Assembly (NCBI GenBank): GCA_025363755.1
Contig: JANYLQ010000052.1
Location: 1-64,000 of the forward strand
Length of the DNA stretch: 64,000 nucleotides
Direction: 5' to 3'
DNA from: Hyphomicrobiales bacterium
Lineage (GTDB): Bacteria; Pseudomonadota; Alphaproteobacteria; Rhizobiales; Aestuariivirgaceae
Of this stretch, positions 8,512 to 17,326 are shown piece by piece. The notes beneath the pieces are model-generated. The model saw nothing but the letters and a program-made list of their open reading frames with translations, was not told where the DNA came from and did no database searches. The position numbers and the translations under genes are program-made. Positions within the stretch are counted from its first letter, which is position 1; every line of letters begins with the position of its first letter.

Positions 8512-10940
8512 CGTAAGCGGCGGGGTGCAACGGCGGTGGCTGTCAGCGGGTCTTCCGGCCAAAGATGTTTGGGATAACGCCCGCGCATATCTTTACGCAC
8601 ATCCGGATAAGCATTGATCCAGAAAGTTTCAAGCGACTGCGTAATCGCTACAGGCTTACCGCCGGGCGATAGCAACTCAATCTTCAACCGCGCCTTACCG
8701 CCAGCAATTTGCGGCGCAGTTTTCATGCCAAACATTTCCTGTAAGCGGACCCGCAAGACCGGATCACCTTCAACATCATAATCAATTTGGTAATGCCCGC
8801 CGCCCGGCACTTCCATGCGGACAGGGGCCAGCTTTTCGATTTTGGGTAACTTCTCGTGCGGAACCATGGCCCGCAAAATCGCCAACATATCCAACCGTTC
8901 CAAATGGTTTTTGCGCGAAATTCCTGCAAAATAAGGCACCAACCATTCCTGCAAACTGCCGAGCAATGTTGCGTCGGAGAAATCTGGCCATCCATCATCT
9001 GGTAACACTTGATACAAAAAACCAATCCGTGATCGGAACATTTTTGCTGCATCGGTCCAAGGCAGCGAACCCAATCCCATTGTCTTCACACCCTGCGCCA
9101 TGGCAGAGGCCATTGCATCAGGTTCTGGCGTTGCGAGCGGTCGCTCCTCCAAAACCAAAGCACCCAGCTTAATCGATCTTGATGCACTCACAGCATGCGC
9201 CTTCGCATCCCAGAATACGCTAGCGCATGTCACAACCTGATCTTTCAAATATTTCTCAATTTCAACGCGCGTTATCACAGCTGCCAGATGCACCTTGGCA
9301 TCAACGTGCGTGCCATCCAACAATCCAACCGCAATCCAATCGGCTTTTGCTAAGGGATCATGCCCGGCCACTACAGCGCCAGCACCCGACGCCATACGAA
9401 ATCGCCCCAGCGCCCCGCGCCGTTGCGCAATTCGGTCTGGATATGCCAACGCCAACAACACGCCATGTGAAACCTCGCCTACATCATCCTTGATCCCAGC
9501 CGAATCCTTGATCTGCCGTGCGACCTGCTTCATACGTTCGCGGGCACTCCCACGCACATGCATCAACCGCGTTTCCACATCAGCAGAAGTTTCGCGCGGC
9601 AAGCCATCTCGTTCTGAAATCATCGCAGCAATATCAGCGGCCATCGCACCCGCACCCAAAGCTTTACCCGCAATCACCATATGTGAAAGCCGCGGATGCA
9701 AGGGTAGCTTGGCCATTGCTTTGCCATGAGAAGTTATTGCGCCCGAGGAATCAAGTGCACCTAATTGCTTCAATACATCTCGCGCTTGCGCAAATGCAGC
9801 GGCAGGCGGGACTTCCAGCCATGGCACATCGCTTGTACCCCAAGCCGCGAGTTCTAAAACCAAAGGCGTTAAATCCGCAATGCGAATTTCAGGTTCATCA
9901 TGAAATGCCAAGGCCCGCATTTCAGATTCAGGCCACAGCCGGTAACACACTCCCGGGCCAACCCGACCAGCACGACCTTTGCGTTGTTCAGCCGAAGCCT
10001 GAGACACGCGAATCGTTTCAAGTGACGTCATGCCTGAAGCCGGATCAAAACGCGGCGTGCGTTTGAACCCGCAATCAATCACCGCCTCAACACCATCAAT
10101 GGTCAGCGATGTTTCAGCAATCGTCGTCGCCAAAACAATTTTGCGTCTGCCCACCTCAGAAGGTTTAATGGCCGCGTCCTGATCAGCCAATGTCATTGGC
10201 CCATAAAGCGGGCGCACATCAATATTGGCTGAAACATCGCCCAGCAACGCTTGTTCAACGCGGCGTATTTCACCTTCGCCCGGAAGGAAGACCAACAGAC
10301 TTCCCTTCACTTCACGCAAGGCTTGATGAATGGCCTTGACTGAATCAGCCACAACCGTTTGCCGCGAAGCTTTATCCAGATGTTGGATAGCCACGGGAAA
10401 CATGCGCCCCTTGGCATTCAAAACGGGTGCACCATCTAAAAATAGCGACAAACTTTCCGTATCCAGTGTCGCCGACATAATCAGAAATTTCAAATCGTCG
10501 CGAAGCCCACGCTGCACATCTAAACAAAGTGCCAGAGACAAATCTCCATCCAAATTGCGTTCATGAAATTCGTCGAAGATCACCAAGCCAACGTCTGAAA
10601 GTTCCGCATCCTGTTGCAAGCGCCGCAGCAAAATACCCTCAGTCACAACTTCAATGCGCGTAGCAGCCGATACCTTCCGCTCTAGTCGCACAGTGTAACC
10701 GACAGTCTCGCCCAGCTTCTCATTCAATGTCTGCGCCATGCGGGAAGCTGCCGCCCGCGCTGCCAAACGCCTGGGTTCAAGCATCACAATTTTTTTACCC
10801 GCAAGCCACGGCTCATCGAGCAAGGCCAAAGGCACACGGGTCGTTTTGCCCGCTCCGGGCTCGGCCACCAAAATGGCTGAAGGCCGCGAACGGAGTGCGG
10901 CCTTCAAATCCGGAATGATATCATCAACCGGAAAATTCAT
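8508..10940 (-). CDS. hrpB: ATP-dependent helicase HrpB (DEAH-box)
   Basis: An 810-residue DExH-box helicase. Motif I AEPGAGKTTRVP is at residues 26-37, motif II is DEFH, motif III SAT, and motif VI SAEQRKGRAGRVGPG. A helicase-associated HA2 region and the HrpB-specific C-terminal domain (LWPEDPLTA, then APRR near the end) follow. HrpB proteins are predicted RNA helicases; their physiological role is poorly defined. ATG 10940 overlaps the upstream kinase stop as ATGA, suggesting translational coupling; the TTG at 10958 is an unlikely start. Length matches the family. Confidence 0.95.
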   Translation of the reverse strand: MNFPVDDIIPDLKAALRSRPSAILVAEPGAGKTTRVPLALLDEPWLAGKKIVMLEPRRLAARAAASRMAQTLNEKLGETVGYTVRLERKVSAATRIEVVTEGILLRRLQQDAELSDVGLVIFDEFHERNLDGDLSLALCLDVQRGLRDDLKFLIMSATLDTESLSLFLDGAPVLNAKGRMFPVAIQHLDKASRQTVVADSVKAIHQALREVKGSLLVFLPGEGEIRRVEQALLGDVSANIDVRPLYGPMTLADQDAAIKPSEVGRRKIVLATTIAETSLTIDGVEAVIDCGFKRTPRFDPASGMTSLETIRVSQASAEQRKGRAGRVGPGVCYRLWPESEMRALAFHDEPEIRIADLTPLVLELAAWGTSDVPWLEVPPAAAFAQARDVLKQLGALDSSGAITSHGKAMAKLPLHPRLSHMVIAGKALGAGAMAADIAAMISERDGLPRETSADVETRLMHVRGSARERMKQVARQIKDSAGIKDDVGEVSHGVLLALAYPDRIAQRRGALGRFRMASGAGAVVAGHDPLAKADWIAVGLLDGTHVDAKVHLAAVITRVEIEKYLKDQVVTCASVFWDAKAHAVSASRSIKLGALVLEERPLATPEPDAMASAMAQGVKTMGLGSLPWTDAAKMFRSRIGFLYQVLPDDGWPDFSDATLLGSLQEWLVPYFAGISRKNHLERLDMLAILRAMVPHEKLPKIEKLAPVRMEVPGGGHYQIDYDVEGDPVLRVRLQEMFGMKTAPQIAGGKARLKIELLSPGGKPVAITQSLETFWINAYPDVRKDMRGRYPKHLWPEDPLTATAVAPRRLR

Positions 10941-11866
10941 TTCATTTCTTTTGACCAAGGCGGATCAGCGCCCGCGCGCGAGACGGTGACTGCCGCTGCC
11001 TTCATGGCAAACGCAGCCGCATTTTTCAAAGTTGCTTCATCGATCACAGCCAGCGCCTTCTTGGTCAACTTCTTTCTGCGTTCAAGATATGTCAGCAATC
11101 CAGCTGTGAAAGTATCCCCCGCACCCACAGTGTCAACCATTGCCACCTTTGGCACATCCAGCTTGAACGAGTAATCCTTGGTGTAAACTTCAACGCCGTC
11201 GCCGCCCTTGGTAATGGCTACAATCTTTACACCACGCTTCACCCAAGCCTTGCCAAAATTTGAAAGGCTTTTGGATTTGTTCATCCACAACACATCTTCA
11301 TCAGAAATTTTTACAATGTCAGCCATACTCATCATATTGAAAAGGCGCACCTGATGTTGCTTTCTTTTCCGCTTCGTAATTAAAGTGGCACGAATGTTGG
11401 GATCAATACAAATCACCCGTGATTTATGCTCTCGCTTGGCCAAAGCCTCATAAGTGCCACCGCATGGCTCGGGGATCAGGCTGATTGAACCGAAATGCAA
11501 AGCGGTTACCGCCTTGGGCAACTTCGGCATATCTTTCTTCAACAAATTGCGCGAGGCCGAAGCATCATCCACAAATGAATACCTTGCATGGCCACCCAAA
11601 AGTTTTACAAAGGCCAGCGTGGTGTGCAGCGCTTTGCGCTTTACATAACGCAAATCCACCTTCGATTCTTCCAAACCCTCAGCCAAACTATCGCCAAAGA
11701 AATCAGTGCTGATGCCACCAAAAAATCCGGTAGGCACGTCGAGTCGGCCCAGTGCAATGGCCGTATTATAAATCGAGCCGCCGTTAAACGGTTGATACAC
11801 AAATGCGCCATCTGAACCCTTACGGGGCAAAAAATCGATCAAAGCTTCGCCGCAACACAAAATCAT
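10937..11866 (-). CDS. PfkB-family carbohydrate kinase, probable fructokinase
   Basis: A 309-residue ribokinase-fold sugar kinase. The N-terminus MILCCGEALIDFLPR and the GGSIYNTAIALGRL substrate-side motif resemble bacterial fructokinases. The PfkB signature DTVGAGDTFTAGLL near residue 245 holds the catalytic aspartate and anion hole. The start is ATG 11866, preceded by GGAGAGGAA; the longer frame from 11914 adds residues outside the family. The likely reaction is fructose + ATP to fructose 6-phosphate, but other ketoses or nucleosides cannot be excluded. It is divergent from zwf across a 141-base gap with inverted repeats, which would let one regulator control sugar phosphorylation and the Entner-Doudoroff operon together. 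Confidence 0.88.
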   Translation of the reverse strand: MILCCGEALIDFLPRKGSDGAFVYQPFNGGSIYNTAIALGRLDVPTGFFGGISTDFFGDSLAEGLEESKVDLRYVKRKALHTTLAFVKLLGGHARYSFVDDASASRNLLKKDMPKLPKAVTALHFGSISLIPEPCGGTYEALAKREHKSRVICIDPNIRATLITKRKRKQHQVRLFNMMSMADIVKISDEDVLWMNKSKSLSNFGKAWVKRGVKIVAITKGGDGVEVYTKDYSFKLDVPKVAMVDTVGAGDTFTAGLLTYLERRKKLTKKALAVIDEATLKNAAAFAMKAAAVTVSRAGADPPWSKEMK

Positions 11867-11884
11867 GACATTTCCTCTCCAACG

Positions 11885-11941
11885 TTGCATAACAAACGCA
11901 TGGCGCCCATGCAATAAATCTCGCAGCCTGATTTATTGCAA
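11885..11941. promoter_or_regulatory. Nested inverted repeats between kinase gene and zwf
   Basis: The divergent gap holds three overlapping dyads. TGCAATAAATC (11910-11920) and GATTTATTGCA (11930-11940) are a perfect 11-bp inverted repeat with a 9-base spacer. GCATGG (11898-11903) and CCATGC (11907-11912) are perfect around a 3-base spacer. TTGCAT (11885-11890) pairs with ATGCAA (11909-11914). The block ATGCAA is shared, so the pairings exclude each other. This looks like operator DNA for a sugar-responsive repressor, or a folded leader of the kinase mRNA. The binding protein is unknown. Confidence 0.55.
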
Positions 11942-12007
11942 TGTAGTTTTCCACAGTGTAGAGCGTCATTTTGATTAGCGTACCTCAATTTCATTGGAGC
12001 AAGCTTT

Positions 12008-13489
12008 ATGACCGCCCGCCTTATTCCTGTTGATCCATTTGATATCGTTGTATTTGGCGCAACGGGGGATTTGGCCCAGCGCAAATTAATCCCTGCATTG
12101 TTCCACCGTGACGAACAAGGCCAAATTCCAGCTGAAGCACGCATCATCGGCACATCGCGCCGTGAGATGAGTGATGATGAATTCCGCAAATTCGCAACCA
12201 CGGCGCTGGAATTGTTTGTCGAAGAAAAACTGCGCACGCCAGAAATGATGCAAAAGTTTTTGGCTCGCTTTACTTATATCGCGGCAGAGGCCAGCAAAGA
12301 AGACGGTTGGTCAAAGCTTGATGAAGCGCTGGCGCAAAACCAAGACCGCATCCGCGTGTTCTATCTTGCAGTTGGCCCAGATCTGTTTGGCCCTATTTGT
12401 GAGCGCTTGGGCAACCATAAACTCGTTACCCCAAATTCGCGCGTGGTCGTTGAAAAGCCCTTGGGCAAAAGCGGTGAATCGGCACAAGCACTAAACGATG
12501 CAATCGGTAAAGTTTTTGCCGAGCCGATGATCTACCGCATTGATCATTACCTTGGCAAAGAAACAGTGCAGAATTTAATGGCTCTGCGCTTTGCTAATTC
12601 GCTGTTCGAACCTTTGTGGACTGCAGCCCATATTGATCATGTGCAAATCACAGTAGCTGAAACTTTGGGCGTTGAATCGCGCGCTGGTTACTATGATACC
12701 TCGGGTGCATTGCGCGATATGGTGCAGAACCACATTCTCCAGCTTTTGTGCTTAGTGGCGATGGAACCTCCAAGTTCGATGGATGCTGACGCTGTTCGCG
12801 ATGAAAAATTGAAGGTTTTGAAATCGCTCAAAACGCTAACGACTGATCAGCTAGAGACCAGCGTTGTGCGTGGACAATATCGCGCTGGTTCGACAGAAGC
12901 TGGCGCCGTAAAGGGATATCTCGAAGAACTTGGCAACCCCGAATCCAAAACCGAAACATTTGTGGCGATCAAAATTGAAATTGCCTCATGGCGTTGGAGT
13001 CAGGTTCCGTTTTATCTGCGCACCGGAAAGCGCCTCGCCCAGCGCGAGTCAGAGATTATGGTCGAATTCAAACCGGTTCCGATTAATGTATTCGCAAAAT
13101 CGGCAAGTAATTTGCAACCTAATCGTCTGGTCATTCGGTTGCAACCTGATGAAGGTGTCAAACTTTGGCTGAGTGTAAAGGAGCCCGGCCCCGGTGGAAT
13201 GCGGCTTAAAAATGTACCACTGGATATGAGTTTTGCTGAAGCTTTTAGCACAAGACAACCCGAAGCCTATGAACGCTTGCTGATGGACGTGGTGCGCGGC
13301 AACCCGACGCTGTTCATGCGCCGCGATGAAGTGGCCGCGGCTTGGAAATATATCGATCCTATTTTAGATCATTGGAAAGACACCACTGATGTTCCAAAAC
13401 CATACACATCGGGCACTTGGGGCCCCACGTCAGCAATTGCCTTAATCGAGCGCGATGGTCGCACTTGGTATGAAGGCCCAGACGCATGA
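12008..13489 (+). CDS. zwf: Glucose-6-phosphate 1-dehydrogenase
   Basis: A 493-residue NADP(NAD)-dependent enzyme oxidising glucose 6-phosphate to 6-phosphogluconolactone, entry step of the Entner-Doudoroff and pentose phosphate routes. The nucleotide site GATGDLA is at residues 17-23. The substrate signature RIDHYLGKE is at 177-185, with H180 and K184 in the expected positions. GGAGC eight bases before the ATG is the ribosome site. The pgl start overlaps the stop (ATGA). It is first of four genes, zwf-pgl-edd-eda, all overlapping by 1-4 bases, so expression is likely as one message under the dyad-rich promoter region upstream. Confidence 0.98.
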   Translation: MTARLIPVDPFDIVVFGATGDLAQRKLIPALFHRDEQGQIPAEARIIGTSRREMSDDEFRKFATTALELFVEEKLRTPEMMQKFLARFTYIAAEASKEDGWSKLDEALAQNQDRIRVFYLAVGPDLFGPICERLGNHKLVTPNSRVVVEKPLGKSGESAQALNDAIGKVFAEPMIYRIDHYLGKETVQNLMALRFANSLFEPLWTAAHIDHVQITVAETLGVESRAGYYDTSGALRDMVQNHILQLLCLVAMEPPSSMDADAVRDEKLKVLKSLKTLTTDQLETSVVRGQYRAGSTEAGAVKGYLEELGNPESKTETFVAIKIEIASWRWSQVPFYLRTGKRLAQRESEIMVEFKPVPINVFAKSASNLQPNRLVIRLQPDEGVKLWLSVKEPGPGGMRLKNVPLDMSFAEAFSTRQPEAYERLLMDVVRGNPTLFMRRDEVAAAWKYIDPILDHWKDTTDVPKPYTSGTWGPTSAIALIERDGRTWYEGPDA

Positions 13490-14142
13490 TCGCGAAGAAG
13501 CGGAATTTTGCAATAGGCGCAGTGTTGGCAGAAACATTGGCCAATGATGTTGCAAATTGGCTGCGACAAGCAATTGCAATTAAGGGCAGCGCAGTCGTTG
13601 CGGTCTCAGGCGGCACAACACCCAAACCATTCTTCGCGGCACTTTCAAAACAAAAGTTAGATTGGTCAAAAATCACCATAACTTTGGTCGACGAACGCCA
13701 AGTACCAGAAGACAATCCGCGCTCTAATGCAAGATTGGTGCGTGATAGTCTGTGGTGCAATAATGCGGCAGACGCACAATTTGTGCCACTTTATCTCAAT
13801 CCGTTTATCAACCAACTTGCACCATTTGATGTGGCTATACTGGGCATGGGCAATGATGGCCACACAGCATCATTTTTCCCCGACGGAGATAATCTGGCCA
13901 AGGCCATTGATAAGGCTAATTCGGATGCTGTGATTGCTATGAACGCGCCAGCGGCGGGAGAGCCACGTTTGACTTTCACTTTACAGCGTTTACTAGCTGC
14001 AGAACATTTGTGCCTTCATATTCAAGGCAATGATAAAATGAAAGTCCTCGAAAAAGCATTAGCTGGCGTCGACGAACTTGAAATGCCGGTGCGCGCCGTG
14101 CTTCATTCTACCAAACCACTTGATTTGTATTGGTGTCCATAA
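13486..14142 (+). CDS. pgl: 6-phosphogluconolactonase
   Basis: A 218-residue soluble protein of the glucosamine-6-phosphate isomerase/6-phosphogluconolactonase family (DevB type). It has the phosphate-binding loop [13 protein letters not shown], the [15 protein letters not shown] motif, and [14 protein letters not shown] holding the catalytic aspartate and histidine. It hydrolyses the lactone made by Zwf. It overlaps zwf by four bases, and its TAA stop shares one base with the edd start, so stoichiometric translation with its neighbours is likely. Length is normal for the family. Confidence 0.96.
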   Translation: MIAKKRNFAIGAVLAETLANDVANWLRQAIAIKGSAVVAVSGGTTPKPFFAALSKQKLDWSKITITLVDERQVPEDNPRSNARLVRDSLWCNNAADAQFVPLYLNPFINQLAPFDVAILGMGNDGHTASFFPDGDNLAKAIDKANSDAVIAMNAPAAGEPRLTFTLQRLLAAEHLCLHIQGNDKMKVLEKALAGVDELEMPVRAVLHSTKPLDLYWCP

Positions 14143-15968
14143 TGTCCGTACACAGAACAGTTTCAGCCGTCACCAAAAAGATCATTTTGCGTAGCAAGGC
14201 GAGCCGCAAAAATTATTTAGAAAAAATCGAACGCGCCATTAATCGCCAACCAAAGCGCAAGTCTTTAGGCTGTGCAAATATTGCGCATGGTTTTGCTGCT
14301 TGTGGAGCGGGCGACAAAAACGCATTGCGTAACGGCTCCGGCCCCAATCTCGCAATTGTCACATCCTATAATGACATGCTATCAGCCCATCAGCCCTTTG
14401 AATTCTATCCTGATCTCATCCGCCAAGCCGCCCGCGATGCAGGCGGCACAGCGCAAGTGGCAGGCGGCGTTCCCGCCATGTGCGACGGCGTGACCCAAGG
14501 CGAAACCGGAATGGAACTCTCGCTTTTCTCACGCGATGTCATTGCTATGTCGACGGCCATAGCACTCAGCCATCAGATGTTTGATGCAAGCGTATATTTG
14601 GGTGTCTGCGATAAAATAGTGCCAGGCCTCATCATCGGTGCATTGGCATTCGGCCATTTGCCAGCCGTTTTCATCCCCGCTGGCCCCATGACATCTGGTT
14701 TGCCCAATGAGGAAAAAGGTAAAATCCGGCAGCTCTATGCGCAAGGCAAAGTCGGACGCGAGGCGCTGCTTGAAGCGGAAAGCCAAGCCTATCACGGCCC
14801 CGGCACTTGCACATTTTACGGCACCGCCAATTCCAATCAGATGTTAATGGAAATCATGGGCCTGCATTTGCCCGGTTCCACTTTTGTGAACCCCGGTACG
14901 CAACTCCGAGATGAAATCACCAAGGCTTCAACCAAACAGGCTATGAGCATTTCAGCACTTGGCAATCAATACACACCGATCGGAAAAATTTACGATGAGA
15001 AAGCTGTGGTGAATGGAGTTGTTGGGCTTCTCGCAACAGGCGGTTCCACCAACCATACCATGCACGTAGTTGCCATGGCCGCTGCGGCGGGTATTGCACT
15101 GACTTGGGATGATCTAGCCGAGCTTTCGAAAGTGATCCCGCTGCTCACGCGCATCTATCCAAACGGCAAAGCAGACGTGAACCATTTTAACGCGGCAGGT
15201 GGCATGGGTTTTTTGATCCGTGAATTGCTGAATGCCGGATTGTTGCACGAGGATGTGACAACAATAATGGGCGCTGGCCTTTCAGGCTATACGCGGGAAC
15301 CCGGCCTCGACGATGCTGGCGGACTAACCTGGCGTGACGCTGTAAAAACGTCAGGAGACACATCAGTTTTGCGCGGTGTCGCAGAACCCTTCCAAGCCAC
15401 AGGCGGGCTCAATGTTCTCGAAGGCCCGCTTGGTCGCGCCGTCATTAAGTCATCGTCGATCCCTGGAGACCGCCACATCATCCAAGCGCCATGTCGGATT
15501 TTCCACTGCCAAGAGGATTTGGCAGCTGCTTTCAAAGCAGATGAACTCAATAGAGATGTGATCGCGGTTGTCCGCTTCCAAGGCCCCAAAGCCAATGGCA
15601 TGCCAGAGTTACACCGCATGACACCACCACTGGCAGTGCTGCAAGAACGCGGCTTCCGCGTAGCGCTGGTCACTGATGGTCGAATGTCGGGCGCATCAGG
15701 CAAAGTGCCAGCCGCCATCCATGTTACACCGGAAGCCGCAGATGGCGGGCCAATCGCTCGACTTATGGATGGAGATGTGATCCGCATTGATGCGACTAAA
15801 GGCACTATGGACGTTTTGGTGGATGCGATGGAATTTGGCAACCGACCACTGGCAACTAAAGACATGTCCGACAATGAACAAGGCACTGGCCGTGAACTCT
15901 TCGCTGCTTTCCGCAATCTCGCAGGCCGCGCTGATCAAGGTGCATCAATATTTGGGATGATAGAATGA
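14142..15968 (+). CDS. edd: Phosphogluconate dehydratase
   Basis: A 608-residue IlvD/Edd-family dehydratase turning 6-phosphogluconate into 2-keto-3-deoxy-6-phosphogluconate, the committed Entner-Doudoroff step. Cysteines at C114 (MCDGVTQG), C156 (GVCDKIVPG) and C223 ([12 protein letters not shown]) match the iron-sulfur ligand positions of the family. The C-terminal [12 protein letters not shown] motif is present. The start is the ATG at 14142 overlapping the pgl stop (TAATG); a TTG at 14130 in the same frame is less likely. The eda start overlaps the stop (ATGA). Edd is distinguished from dihydroxyacid dehydratase by this operon and by its N-terminal section. Confidence 0.97.
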   Translation: MSVHRTVSAVTKKIILRSKASRKNYLEKIERAINRQPKRKSLGCANIAHGFAACGAGDKNALRNGSGPNLAIVTSYNDMLSAHQPFEFYPDLIRQAARDAGGTAQVAGGVPAMCDGVTQGETGMELSLFSRDVIAMSTAIALSHQMFDASVYLGVCDKIVPGLIIGALAFGHLPAVFIPAGPMTSGLPNEEKGKIRQLYAQGKVGREALLEAESQAYHGPGTCTFYGTANSNQMLMEIMGLHLPGSTFVNPGTQLRDEITKASTKQAMSISALGNQYTPIGKIYDEKAVVNGVVGLLATGGSTNHTMHVVAMAAAAGIALTWDDLAELSKVIPLLTRIYPNGKADVNHFNAAGGMGFLIRELLNAGLLHEDVTTIMGAGLSGYTREPGLDDAGGLTWRDAVKTSGDTSVLRGVAEPFQATGGLNVLEGPLGRAVIKSSSIPGDRHIIQAPCRIFHCQEDLAAAFKADELNRDVIAVVRFQGPKANGMPELHRMTPPLAVLQERGFRVALVTDGRMSGASGKVPAAIHVTPEAADGGPIARLMDGDVIRIDATKGTMDVLVDAMEFGNRPLATKDMSDNEQGTGRELFAAFRNLAGRADQGASIFGMIE

Positions 15969-16603
15969 CAAAAGATTTGCAAAAGGGACTCGAAGCCGCG
16001 TTGAAGCGCGCGCCAGTTGTGCCTGTAATGGTGATTGAGAATTTGAAAGATGCCGTGCCATTAGCCCGTGCGCTGGTCAAAGGTGGTCTGCCCGTACTCG
16101 AAATTACGCTGCGCACAGATGTAGCGTTGGATTGTATGAAAGCTATTAAGGCTGAAGTTGAAGGCGCAATCGTTGGTGCGGGCACAGTGCTCACCCCACA
16201 ACAGCTCCGCTCATGCGCAAAATTAGAATTAGCCTTTGCAGTTTCCCCCGGTGCAACAGGTCAGCTTTTAGGTGCTGCTGAAGATTTTGATATCGCCTTG
16301 TTGCCCGGCGGCGTCACCGCTTCGGAATGCATGGCACTAATGGAATGGGGCTACTTGATCCAAAAATTCTTCCCCGCAGAACCCGCAGGCGGAACCAAAT
16401 ATTTGTCATCCCTCGCATCACCATTGCCGCAAATAAAATTCTGCCCCACAGGCGGTATCACACCAGAACTCGCTCCATCTTATTTGAAGCTCAGCAATGT
16501 CATCACCATTGGTGGCTCGTGGATGGCACCAAAGAATTTGGTCAGTGAAGGTAGATGGGACGAGATTGAAAGATTGGCGAGAGCCGCAGCGGAACTAAGA
16601 TAA
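15965..16603 (+). CDS. eda: 2-dehydro-3-deoxy-phosphogluconate (KDPG) aldolase
   Basis: A 212-residue class I aldolase cleaving KDPG to pyruvate and glyceraldehyde 3-phosphate. It shows VPVMVIENL, the EITLRT glutamate motif and the Schiff-base lysine K134 in LIQKFFPAE. The phosphate-binding CPTGGITPE and IGGSWMAP motifs follow. It is the last gene of zwf-pgl-edd-eda and overlaps edd by four bases. Its stop abuts the stop of the convergent DUF599 gene with no spacer, and I see no hairpin terminator there. Confidence 0.97.
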   Translation: MTKDLQKGLEAALKRAPVVPVMVIENLKDAVPLARALVKGGLPVLEITLRTDVALDCMKAIKAEVEGAIVGAGTVLTPQQLRSCAKLELAFAVSPGATGQLLGAAEDFDIALLPGGVTASECMALMEWGYLIQKFFPAEPAGGTKYLSSLASPLPQIKFCPTGGITPELAPSYLKLSNVITIGGSWMAPKNLVSEGRWDEIERLARAAAELR

Positions 16604-17326
16604 TTATCCTTCAATGCCTTCTTCAATCATCGCATTCACATAACGCTCAATCGCCAGCGCTTCAGTCGAAAGCCCTTGGCGATAATACAACAGCACGCTC
16701 AACCCTAAAGTCGTGACGATCGACACAACAGGCCCAGCAAATAAAAATAATCCGGCAACCGCAAAATAAAATCCGCGTGTGCCGTTGTTCATGCTCTTCA
16801 ATGATTCAGTCAGCACCGTGGCTGTTTGGGCCACCATCACTTGGGCCTGCGGCGTGGCAGCGGGCGCTTCATCAAGTGCACCAATCATCGCTAACGTATA
16901 GGCCAGTTTGCGCAGTGCATAAGTAAGCGAGAAAAAACTGATCGCCATAATCGCGGTTATTGCTGCAAAATTGACTGTGAATAATGGCAAACTGATCGGC
17001 GGAAAAAATGCCATTTGTGTAAGGGAAGCATGAACATGGTTGATGCTCGCAAGCGTGCCAACGAGACCAGCCAAAACGATCAATGAACCAGAACCAAAAA
17101 ACGACATTGCATTTGACACTTGCCCCAATAAAATAGCGTCAAAAACCCGGCTTTCGCGTTTTGAATGCATCAACATCCGCATCCATTTCAAACGCACCAC
17201 ATGAAGCTGTGCATTTAAAGTGCCGCGTCCTAAAAGCCGCAAAATAGGCCCGTAGAGCCACCACATGATAAAGACCAGCGCCACAGCGAAGAGATGCAGA
17301 AAATCAAAATCATAAGGAAGATTCAT
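16604..17326 (-). CDS. DUF599 family membrane protein
   Basis: A 240-residue protein with four or five hydrophobic helices (near residues 7-25, 75-95, 105-130 and 185-215). The N-terminus contains LFAVALVFIMWWLYGP, and the central region SFFGSGSLIVLAGLVGTLAS fits the uncharacterised DUF599 family. The function is unknown. Its start overlaps the prfC stop by four bases (ATGA), so it is probably translated from the same message; whether it has any link to translation termination cannot be told. Confidence 0.8.
   Translation of the reverse strand: MNLPYDFDFLHLFAVALVFIMWWLYGPILRLLGRGTLNAQLHVVRLKWMRMLMHSKRESRVFDAILLGQVSNAMSFFGSGSLIVLAGLVGTLASINHVHASLTQMAFFPPISLPLFTVNFAAITAIMAISFFSLTYALRKLAYTLAMIGALDEAPAATPQAQVMVAQTATVLTESLKSMNNGTRGFYFAVAGLFLFAGPVVSIVTTLGLSVLLYYRQGLSTEALAIERYVNAMIEEGIEG

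Noticed and set aside
9295-10066. Long plus-strand frames inside hrpB
   Set aside because: Antisense shadows of an intact helicase; composition is repetitive and no start signal is present.
15287-15916. 209-codon minus-strand frame inside edd
   Set aside because: Antisense shadow; Edd motifs on the plus strand are complete.
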